This document shows, in pieces, positions 16,426 to 25,900 of a stretch of 40,861 bases of DNA. Under the pieces are notes generated by a model that was not told the DNA's origin, did no database searches, and saw nothing but the letters and a program-made list of their open reading frames with translations. Position 1 is the stretch's first letter. Each line of letters begins with the position of its first letter. This stretch comes from an uncultured Pseudomonas sp. (GTDB taxonomy: Bacteria; Pseudomonadota; Gammaproteobacteria; Pseudomonadales; Pseudomonadaceae). The position numbers were made by a program, and so were the translations under genes. The stretch lies in the NCBI GenBank assembly GCA_943914515.1, contig CALUCI010000029.1, positions 1 through 40,861 on the forward strand, read 5' to 3'.

Positions 16426-17874
16426 TCAGAGCTTGTGGCTGCCAAGTTCCCGGTAACGCTCGGGGCAGATCCGGCGCAGGCGCGCAGCCAGCAGCACGCC
16501 GGCGATCAGCGCGGCGGGGATCACCGCACACAAGGCGTAGGACAGCGAGGAACTGGCCCCGGTAAGCACATCGAAGTGCAGCACCGCCACACCGAGCACG
16601 AACAGCAGCGCGAGGCAGGCCAGGCCGGGCAGCAGGCGCTTGCGCAGGAAGCTGAGCTGCAACTGCGGCTGGCGGTGGAAGTAGACCAGCACCGCCGCCG
16701 AGGTCATGGCCATCAGCAGGATCACGCACAGGGTCGCCAGGCTGGAGAACCAGGCGAAGAGCTGCAGGATCGGATCGGCATCCAGTGCCGCGAACACCAG
16801 CACCACCACCGCCGCGATCAGGCTCTGCAGCGCCGAGCCCCTGTGCGGGCTCTGGTGCACCCGGTGGGTGGTGCCCAACTGGCGCGGCAGCAGGCCGTCG
16901 CGGCCGATGGCGTAGAAATAGCGTGCGGCGGCGTTGTGGAACGCCAGCAGCCCGGCATAGATGCTGACCATGAACAGCACGCGGATGATCTGGGTCAGTT
17001 GCGGACCGACGAAGTGGTCGGACATGCCGTAGATGAAGGTGGTCGGGTCTTGCAGGCTCTGCAGGGTCGGGACGATCTTGTCCGCGCCCACACCGACGAC
17101 CATGGCCCAGATCGACAGGGTGTAGAACACGCCGATCAGCAACACCGAGGCATAGGTGGCAAGGGGGATGGTGCGCTGCGGATCCTTCGCCTCCTCGCCA
17201 TAGATGGTGGTGGCTTCGAAGCCGATGAAGGCGGCGAAGCAGAACAGCAGGCCGATCGACGGTGTGCCGCTGAAGACGTGCTGGCTGTCGAAGGAGGAAA
17301 AGTCGATACCGCTGTCGCCGCCGCTGCGCAGGATCGCCACATCCAGAGTGAGGATCGCCAGGTACTCGGCGACCACCACGAACGACAGCACCCGCGCCGA
17401 CAGGTCGATATTGCGGTAGCCGAGGATGGCGATGCTGGTCATCGCCAGCAGCGAATACACCCACCACGGCCAGTCGACGCCGAACACCACACTCATGGTC
17501 CCGGCCACGACCCCACCGAACATGCCGTACAGGCCGACCTGCAGGATGTTGTAGGCGAACATCGCCAGCACTCCGGCCGCCCCGCCCGCCAGGCCGCCCA
17601 GGCCTCGGGAGCAGAAGGCATAGAAGCCACCGGCGTTGGTCACATGCCGGGCCATGGTGGTGTAGCCCACCGAAAAGGCCAGCAGCACCGCCAGGGTCAG
17701 CACCAGCAAGGCCGGAGTGCCCGCACCGTTGCCAAGCATGATGCCGATGGGAAAACCGCCGGCGATGACGCTGAGAGGGCTCGCGGCGGAGACCACGAAA
17801 AAGATGATGAAACCGACACCCAGGGCACCGCGCCTGAGTTCCGTGGAACTGTTCGCAGGAATCGAAACGCTCAT
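16426..17874 (-). CDS. APC-family amino acid/amine permease
   Basis: 482 residues with about 12 hydrophobic segments. The first helix carries the APC signature region LGVGFIIFFVVSAASPLSVI followed by GGFPIGIMLGNG, and helix 6 has FCFAAFIGFEATTIYGEEAKDP, the typical E-A-x-x-x-x-G-E-E-x-x-x-P motif. It is an inner-membrane secondary transporter. The ATG at 17874 has AAGGTC upstream; an in-frame start at 17940 lacks a signal. Being first in the leftward set with the aminotransferase, it probably imports that enzyme's amine or amino acid. Confidence 0.91.
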   Translation of the reverse strand: MSVSIPANSSTELRRGALGVGFIIFFVVSAASPLSVIAGGFPIGIMLGNGAGTPALLVLTLAVLLAFSVGYTTMARHVTNAGGFYAFCSRGLGGLAGGAAGVLAMFAYNILQVGLYGMFGGVVAGTMSVVFGVDWPWWVYSLLAMTSIAILGYRNIDLSARVLSFVVVAEYLAILTLDVAILRSGGDSGIDFSSFDSQHVFSGTPSIGLLFCFAAFIGFEATTIYGEEAKDPQRTIPLATYASVLLIGVFYTLSIWAMVVGVGADKIVPTLQSLQDPTTFIYGMSDHFVGPQLTQIIRVLFMVSIYAGLLAFHNAAARYFYAIGRDGLLPRQLGTTHRVHQSPHRGSALQSLIAAVVVLVFAALDADPILQLFAWFSSLATLCVILLMAMTSAAVLVYFHRQPQLQLSFLRKRLLPGLACLALLFVLGVAVLHFDVLTGASSSLSYALCAVIPAALIAGVLLAARLRRICPERYRELGSHKL

Positions 17875-18153
17875 TTTCTTGACCTTGTTGTATGAGGCAG
17901 GCTGTTGTCTGTAGCGGCGGGATACGTCACGTCGCTGCACGCTGTTGTTTTTGTAATCCGGCTGTGAACGATGCTAGACCCCGGCTCCAACGGGTGGTTA
18001 ACCCAAAATGGCAGGGTTGCGCGGACCCTTGCCCGATAGCGTGCAACGGGCCCGGCCGATGCCTGCCGATTCGGGATAACGACAAACGACAGCCGAGGCT
18101 AAGGTCGCGCGGCGGCAAGCCCGCCAAACAACCAACACAACACGAGAACTGCC

Positions 18154-19116
18154 ATGATTCGAGGAAGCATCGCCGCGCTGGTCACCCCCATGCACGCCAG
18201 CGGAGCGCTGGACCTGACTGCGCTTGACCGCCTGGTGGACCTGCACCTGCGCGAAGGAACCCACGGGCTGGTGGCGGTGGGCACCACCGGTGAGTCGGCC
18301 ACCCTCGATCACGATGAGCACCTGGCGGTGATCCGCCGCGTGGTCGCGCGTGTCGCGGGACGGATACCGGTGATCGCCGGGACCGGCAGCAACTGCACCC
18401 GCGAAGCCATCGAACTGACCCAGGCCGCCAAGCAAGCCGGCGCAGACGCCTGCCTGCTGGTGACGCCCTATTACGTCAGGCCCACGCAACAGGGCCTGGT
18501 CCGCCACTTTCAACTGATCGCGGATTCCGTCGCCATTCCGCAGATTCTCTACAACGTCCCGGCGCGCACCGGTTGCGACCTGGAAACCGCCAGCGTCGCC
18601 GCCTTGTGCGGGCATCCGAACATCGTCGGAATAAAGGACGCGACGGGGGATCTGGCCCGGGCCGCGCAGTTGCTGGCGCTAGCGGGGCAGGATTTTGCCG
18701 TCTACTCGGGAGACGACCCGACGGCGCTGGAACTGCTCAGGCTGGGCGGCGCCGGCAATATCTCGGTGGTCGCCAATCTACTGCCCGGCGCAATGGCGCG
18801 GTTGTGCAGCGCGGCGCTCGCCGGTGACATGGACCTCGCCCGTGAGCTGGACGCGGCCATGCAAGGTCTGTATCGCGCGCTGTTTCGCGAGTCCAACCCG
18901 GTTCCGTGCAAATGGGCACTGCATGAGCGCGGCCTGATGGACAAGGGCATTCGCTTGCCCTTGCTGCCGTTGTCGAGCGCCGAACGGCAGCCGCTGATGA
19001 GGGCGCTGGCGCAGGCCGAACAGGCCGTCCGCGACCTGTTGCCAGGCGTACCCGCTACATTGGCAAGGTTGCAACCAACGGATATCGAGTTGCGTTTGTC
19101 AGAAGTTACCCGTTGA
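18154..19116 (+). CDS. dapA: 4-hydroxy-tetrahydrodipicolinate synthase family protein (DapA-like)
   Basis: 320 residues, class I aldolase TIM barrel. Key residues fall at the same numbers as in E. coli DapA: Thr44-Thr45 in GTTGES, Tyr107 in TPYY, Tyr133 and Arg138 in YNVPARTG, and Schiff-base Lys161 in VGIKDATGDL. This supports condensation of pyruvate with aspartate semialdehyde in lysine synthesis, although paralogues with other aldehydes are common in Pseudomonas. It is about 28 residues longer than E. coli DapA, the extra being a C-terminal tail after AVRDLLPGV. It is divergent from the permease gene, so it may be a catabolic-context paralogue rather than the housekeeping copy. Confidence 0.85.
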   Translation: MIRGSIAALVTPMHASGALDLTALDRLVDLHLREGTHGLVAVGTTGESATLDHDEHLAVIRRVVARVAGRIPVIAGTGSNCTREAIELTQAAKQAGADACLLVTPYYVRPTQQGLVRHFQLIADSVAIPQILYNVPARTGCDLETASVAALCGHPNIVGIKDATGDLARAAQLLALAGQDFAVYSGDDPTALELLRLGGAGNISVVANLLPGAMARLCSAALAGDMDLARELDAAMQGLYRALFRESNPVPCKWALHERGLMDKGIRLPLLPLSSAERQPLMRALAQAEQAVRDLLPGVPATLARLQPTDIELRLSEVTR

Positions 19117-19429
19117 AATCGGGGCCGTTTAACGCGCGCAAACTTGCTCCTGAAAGTGCGCGCCCTACCCTCGACAAAAGTCTGATATCCACCTCCAGCC
19201 ACCACCCACTACTCTCTGTCCACACTGCAATAAATCCCGCCATCAAAGTCCCGCACCTTAAGTATTAAACCGCTCTACTCCCCTCGCCTTCTTTGGTATT
19301 GCACGCCCTTGGCGTGCTTGACACCACTGCCTGCGCGTCGCAATTCTTGCTGCCGCTGAACCAGCCAGTCACAACAATAATAATTACTGAGTGGCGTGTT
19401 ATCGCGCCCATGGAACAAGGAGTTCTAAG
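19117..19429. other. Gene-free 313-bp region, probable leader of the polyketide cluster
   Basis: The stretch is noticeably AT-richer than its surroundings. Just past dapA an inverted repeat GCGCGCA (19134-19140) and TGCGCGC (19157-19163) could be a weak terminator. Further on come a perfect palindrome beside a TTGACA box (listed separately) and an AT-rich patch, ACAACAATAATAATTACTGAG, about 55 bases before the next gene. I see no tRNA or open frame with coding character. Confidence 0.5.
19301..19323 (+). promoter_or_regulatory. Palindrome abutting a TTGACA box, candidate promoter/operator
   Basis: GCACGCC-CTT-GGCGTGC is a perfect 7-bp inverted repeat (19301-19317) immediately followed by a consensus -35, TTGACA (19318-19323). 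The sequence 17 bp further on is CAATTC, a poor -10, so the promoter may need an activator. The palindrome could be an operator or an RNA hairpin. Confidence 0.35.
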
Positions 19430-19834
19430 ATGCTTGGTTACTATGCGCAGTACAGTAAGGAATACATCACCACCCTGATGATCGTGACCACCCTGTTTTT
19501 TGCATTGCCCATCTTTATCGCCCCGCTGCAATGGGCCAGGCTGATGCTCTGGACCGTCCCCGAACATGAACACCTGGCCATTTACTTCGGTCGCTGCCTG
19601 GGTGCATTCATTCTGGTCGTTGAATTCGCCATGTTGCGCTCGGCAACCACCGGCACCAGTTTCAGTTATGCCTTCGATATCCTCTTCGTGGTCTTCACCC
19701 TGATGTTCGTGGTGCACGTCTACGGCGCCATCAGGAAGATCCAGCCGATTACCGAAACCCTTGAAATCGGCTTCTGGGCGATTCTGTTCATCCTCAACAT
19801 GCTGTTCTACCCCGCCACCAGCATCACCCTTTAG
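19430..19834 (+). CDS. Small four-helix integral membrane protein of unknown function
   Basis: 134 residues from the ATG at 19430, with AAGGAG seven bases upstream. Four hydrophobic helices can be seen: TTLMIVTTLFFALPIFIAPL, LGAFILVVEFAML, FDILFVVFTLMFVVHVYGAI and IGFWAILFILNMLFYP. There is no signal peptide. I do not recognise the family; the layout recalls small DoxX-like proteins but no motif confirms it. It lies 131 bp upstream of the polyketide synthase on the same strand and probably opens the cluster. Membrane anchoring of the enzymes, self-resistance or export are possible. Confidence 0.75.
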   Translation: MLGYYAQYSKEYITTLMIVTTLFFALPIFIAPLQWARLMLWTVPEHEHLAIYFGRCLGAFILVVEFAMLRSATTGTSFSYAFDILFVVFTLMFVVHVYGAIRKIQPITETLEIGFWAILFILNMLFYPATSITL

Positions 19835-19965
19835 TTTCCGCCGGACTGCGGCCGGAGTCCTGCCGGTCGCCGTCACCCGACCCGATACCCGCAATGCCTG
19901 GCGCCCCTGCGTCGGCGGGCCTGTGCCCGGCGAACGGTCCGCCCGTGCCGTTTCAAGGAGCGAAG

Positions 19966-22900
19966 ATGATGCAGCCCAGGGAAGACTCGCCGCGCAACAG
20001 CCTCAAGGCACTGGTCCGCGACCTGCTCCAGCAGGCCACCGGCCTCGCTCCGGCGTTGCTGCACGACACTGCCGCGTTCCACGAGATCGGCCTGACGTCC
20101 CTGGCGATCCTCAACTTCAACGAACTGATCCAGCCGGTGTTCCCCGGCCTGAACAAGACCCTGCTGTTCGACTGCCGCACCCTGCACGACGTGGTCGAAC
20201 ACCTGCTGCGCGAACACCCCGAGGCCAGCGCCGCCTGGCTCGACGCACACGCGCAGGACCGCATGCTGCAAGAACCGCCATCGACACCGGCACCTGTCGA
20301 GGCACCCTGGCCGCACCTCGCTCCACTCGCCCTTCGGCGGCCGGACAGTGACGCCATGGATATCGCTATCGTCGGCCTGCACGGGCGTTTTCCCGATGCC
20401 GACAACCTCGACCAGCTCTGGCAGAACCTGCTGCAAGGGCTGGATTCGATCAGCGAGATCCCTGGCGAGCGCTGGCCGCTGGAGGGCTTTTTCCAGGCCG
20501 GAGCCGATGCCCGCAACAGTGGCCTGAGCTACGCCAAATGGGGCGGCTTTCTCAACGACATCGACCACTTCGATGCACAGTTTTTCGCTATTCCGCCGCG
20601 CGAAGCGGCCTGCCTCGATCCGCAGGAGCGGCTGTTCCTGCAATGCGCCTGGCACGCCCTGGAAGACAGCGGCCACCTCGGCGAACGCAGTCAGTTGCTG
20701 CGCCACGCCAACGGCTCGCTGGATATCGGCGTGTTCGTCGGCATCACCAGCAACACCTGGCCGCTGCTCGGCCCGGCGCTGTGGCAGGCCGGGCAGACCG
20801 CGATCCCCAGCGGCCTGCCCTGGTCGGTGGCCAACCGGGTGTCCTGGGCGCTGGACCTGTGTGGCCCGAGCCTGGCTGTCGACACCGCCTGCTCGTCGTC
20901 GCTGACCGCCCTGCACATGGCCCTCGAAAGCCTGCGCAAAGGCCAATGCCGCGCCGCGCTGGTCGGCGGGGTCAACCTCTACAGTCACCCGGCCAAGTAC
21001 GTGCAGTTGTGCCAGCAGCACATGTTGTCGCCGAGCGGCCGTTGCCATGCCTTCGGCAGCGCTGCCGATGGTTTCGTGCCTGGCGAAGGCGTCGCGGCGC
21101 TGCTGCTCAAGCCGCTGCACGCCGCCCGCCAGGACGGCGACCGGATTCTCGCCGTGATCAAGGGCAGCGCCATCAACCATGGCGGCCGCACCAACGGCTA
21201 CACCGTGCCCAGCGCCAGTTCCCAGGCCGCGCTGATCGAACAGGCGCTGGCCGATGCGCGGGTCACGCCGGCCAGCATCAGCTACATCGAAGCCCACGGC
21301 ACCGGCACCCGGCTGGGCGACCCGATCGAATTGCAGGGCCTGAAACAGGCGCTGGCCGACAGCACGGCAGACACCTGTCATGTCGGCTCGGTGAAGAGCA
21401 ACTTCGGCCATCTGGAGGCCGCCGCCGGCATGGCCAGCCTGTGCAAGGTGATTCTGCAGATGCAGCACCGGCAACTGGTGCCATCGCTGCATGCACAGAC
21501 CCTCAATCCCGATGCCGGGCTGGAACACAGCCGCCTGCGCATCGTTCGCGAACGCCGTGAGTGGAACAGCGACGGCCTGCGCCGGGCCGGCATCAGTTCG
21601 TTCGGCGCCGGCGGCGCCAACGCCCATGTGATCGTCGAACAGGCGCCCGACAGCCTCGGCCACGAGGTCAGTGCCGGGCTGCCGCTATTCCTGCTCTCGG
21701 CGCGCAGCGACGGCCAGTTGCGCGAACAGGCCCGTACGCTGCTGACCTGGCTGACGCCGCGCGGTGACGAGGTGCTCGGCGCCCTCGCCTATACCCTTCA
21801 ATGCTGCCGCGTGACCTTCGATCACCGTTTTGCCCTGGTCGCCGGCAGCGCCCAACACCTGCGGGACGGCCTCCAACGCTTCGTCCAGGGCCAGGCCTCG
21901 GGCCATCACGGCCGTGTACTGGCCGGCGCCGCGGCGCAGACACACCACCACAGCCAGGCGCCTGACGAACTGGCCCGCGCCTGGGTCGCCGGCGCCTTCG
22001 ACGGCTGGAGCCGCTTCTGGGAGCGTCCGCCAGTGCCGCTGGCCACACCGCTTTACCCCTTCGCCCGCGACCTGCACACGCTGCCACGCAGCGCGCCGGC
22101 ACTCGCGCCGGCACACGCACACAGCGAAATCACCCTCGACCCGCAACGGTTCTTCCTTCGCGACCATCAAGTCCAGCGCCAGCCGGTACTGCCCGCAGCG
22201 GCGTACATCGACTTCTGTATCGACCAGGCCCGAAGCCAGGGTTTCGACCTGCCACTGGAACTGCGCGCACTGACCTGGGCCAGCCCGGTGCGTTTCAGCG
22301 ATCACACACCGCGTACCCTCGAATGCCGCCCGCAACGCACTGGCGACAGCCTGCGCCTGAGCTTCAAGGCGCAGGACGAGACAGACCGTACGCCGAACTT
22401 CCGTGGCGAGTGCCGGCCGCTGCAGCAGCCAGCCGCCGCGACAGCGGACCTGGCCCGGGTGCGCCGCGAATGCACGCAGGCACTCGACCTGAGCACGCTC
22501 TACCCGACTCTTGAACGCCTTGGCATCGCCTACGGTCCGAGCTTCCAGTGCCTGCACGGCGCCTGGCTCGGCGAGGGTCAGGCGCTGACCGAAGTACGCC
22601 TGCAACCGCGCCACGGCGAACCGCTGAGCAGCCTCGACCCGGCGCTGCTCGATGCCGTACTGCAGAGCGCCTTCGTCAGCGCCCGGGGCAACACGCAAAT
22701 CGATAGCACCTTCGTGCCCTACGCCTGTCAGTCGCTGCGCTGCCATGCTGCACTGAGCGAGCGGCTGTTCGTCCAGGTGCTGCCACAACCGGCGCAGAAC
22801 GGGCCGACCCGCACCTACGATTTCCGCGTGTTCGCCGAGTCCGGTGCGCTGCTGCTGGAGATCGACGGCTTCGCCTTCCGCCAGTACCGCCTGGCCGACG

Positions 22901-25900
22901 AGCACCCGGTGCAGTTGTTGCAGCCCGTCTGGCACAGTGCGTCGACACCCGCGCCCGCGCCGGCCCTGACCACCCTGCTGTACCGCCGCACGGCGCACGC
23001 CGCGCTGCCCGCCGCCGTGCTGGACAGCGCCTGGCACCTGCTCGCCGCCAGCGACTTCCACTACATCGCACCGCGCACGGTCCAGGCCAACCTGCACGAC
23101 CCGAGGCACATCGAACTGTTGCTGCGTCTGTTGGCCAGCCAGAACCTTGCGCCGCAATGCCTGCTGCTGGACCTGCGTGGCGCACCCGACAACACCAGCG
23201 ACAGAACCAGCGGCAATACCGGCGAAGCGCGGAGCGACGGCCTCGACGCCGTGCTCGACGCCAGCGAACTGCTGCGCCAGATGTGTCAGGCGCTGGGGAC
23301 ACCGCGTCTGCAGGTGCGGGTGCTGGTCGATGACGACCTGAGCAGTGCCATCGAAGGCCTGCTGCGCTCGGTGGTGCAAGAGCTGCCAAGCCTGAGCGCC
23401 AGCCTGATCGAGGTCGAAGCCGGTGCCGGTGCCGGTGCCGGTGCCCTTGAGCAGGAATTGCAGGCCGCCGTGCAACCCGGCGTACAGCGTATTCGCCTGG
23501 GCGCCGGCCAGCGCCAGCGCGCCAGCCTCGCGTTCATCCCGGCAAACGTCCGCGGACCGACCATCGACTTCGCCCCCGGCGACACTCTGTTGATCAGCGG
23601 CGGCCTCGGCGCCGTCGGCCGGGCGTTGGCCGCCACGCTGGCGAAACTGGGCGGCCTCAACCTGGCGATTCTCGGCCGGCGTGACGCCGATGCCGACAGC
23701 GAACACTGGCTGCAGCTACTTCGCCAATTGGGCGCGGCCAACGCCGGCTACTGGCAGGCCGATTGCGCCGACGCCGCCTCGCTGGACGCCGCGCTGCGTG
23801 CGATCCGCCAGCGCTTCGGGGCCTGCCACGGGGTCATCCATTGCGCCGGGGTGTTGCAGGACGGCTACTTCCTGCGCCAACCGGCCAGCGAGCTGCACCG
23901 GGTACTCGCCGGCAAGACCCTGGCCGCGCAGCACCTGGATCAGGCCACCGCCAGCGATCCGCTGAAACTGTTCATGGTCTGCTCGTCACTGGCCGGGGTC
24001 TACGGCAACGTCGGCCAGAGCGCCTACGCCCTGGCCAACGCCTGGCTGGACCGTTTCGTCGAACGCCGCCAGCAGCGCGGCGGCGCCGGTCGGTCGCTGT
24101 CCATCGCCTGGCCACTGTGGCAGACCGAACACGGCATGCAGGCACCGCAGCCGGTGCGCCAGTGGCTGGCGCGGCACGGCCTGTCGTTGCTGCCGGAGGA
24201 CCAGGGCGTCGACGTGTTTCTGCGTTGCCTGACCTTGCCGCAAGCGGTGCTGGTGCCGGTCTGCGGCCAGCGCGAAGCGGTCGCCGCACTGTTCGGGATT
24301 GGTGGGGAAACGGCGCCGGACGAAGCCGTCGCGGAATCGACTGCAGCCGTCGCCGCCCCGCTCGATGCCGCGACGCCATCGCTGCTGGAGTACCTGAGCC
24401 GACAACTGGCAGAGGTCACCGCCACGCCCGTGGAGCGCATCGACCCGGACACCTCGCTGGAAGTCTTCGGCCTCGACTCGATTGTGGTGATGGAACTCAA
24501 CGGACGTCTGGAGCAGCACTTCCCGGACCTGTCGAAAACCGTGCTGTTCGAAGTCCGCAGCCTGCGCGAACTGGCGACACTGCTGGCCAGCGAGCACCCG
24601 CAACAGGCCGCCCGGCTGGCGCCAGCGCCCACCCCGGCACCTGCGCCAGACACACCCGTGGCCGTCACGCCCGCGCCACAACCTCAGCCCGTAGCGGACG
24701 CACCCGCGCAGCGTCAGGACATCGCCATCATAGGCCTGGCCGGACGCTACCCCGGCGCCCGCGACCCGCAGGCACTCTGGCAGCACTTGGCGGCGGGCGA
24801 CGATCTGGTCAGTGAGATCAGCCCGCGCTGGCCGCAGGCAGACGGGGGTGACGAGCTGTACGCACGCTGGGGCGGCCTGCTGGAAGACTTCGACTGCTTC
24901 GACCCGTTGTTCTTCGGCATTTCGCCGCGCGACGCCGAACGCATGGACCCGCAGGAGCGGCTGTTCCTGCAGACCGCCTGGCACGCCGTGGAAGACGCCG
25001 GCTATACCCCGCAAAGCCTTTCCGGCCCGCGCCTGCCTGGCGTGCCACGACGGCGGGTGGCGGTGATCGCCGGGGTGATGTACGGCGAATACCAGTTCTA
25101 CGGCGCCAGCGCCTGGCCGCACAAGCCGCAGACCCTGACCAACTCGTCCTACGCCTCCATCGCCAACCGGGTGTCGTTCTGCCTCGACCTGGAAGGTCCG
25201 TCGTTCGCGGTCGACAGCATGTGCTCGTCGTCGCTGACCAGCCTGCACCTGGCCTGCGACCTGATCCGCAGCGGCAGTTGCGAGCTGGCCCTGGCCGGCG
25301 GGGTCAACCTGTCGCTGCACCCGTACAAGTACCGCACCCTGTGCGAACTGAACTTCGCCTCGACCCAGGGCCAGTGCCGCAGTTTCGGCGCCGATGGCGA
25401 CGGCTACGTGCCCGGCGAAGGGGTCGGCGTGGTGCTGCTCAAACCGCTGGCCGACGCCCTGCGCGACGGCGACCACATCCACGGAGTGATTCGTGGCAGC
25501 GACCTCAACCACGGCGGCCGCACCTCCGGCTACACCGTGCCGAACGCCGATGCCCAGGCCCAGGTGATCGCCCGCGCACTGCAACGCTCGGGACTGCCGG
25601 CAAACCGGCTCGGCTATATCGAAGCCCACGGCACCGGCACCAGCCTCGGCGACCCCATCGAGATCCGTGGCCTGGCCAAGGCGCTCGCGACCGAGGCCGC
25701 ACCCGGCTGGCAGTGCCCGATCGGCTCGATCAAGGCCAACCTCGGCCATCTCGAATCGGCCGCCGGCATGGCCGCACTGACCAAGGTGCTATTGCAGTTC
25801 AAGCACCGGCAACTGGCGCCGTCGATCCACGCCAGCCCGCTGAACCCGCATATCGACTTCGCCCGCACGCCCTTCGTGGTGCAGCAGCACCTTGCGCCAT

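Noticed and set aside
21685..23706. A 673-codon antisense open frame opposite the PKS
   Set aside because: Same reason: intact DH and KR active sites on the plus strand show which frame is coding.
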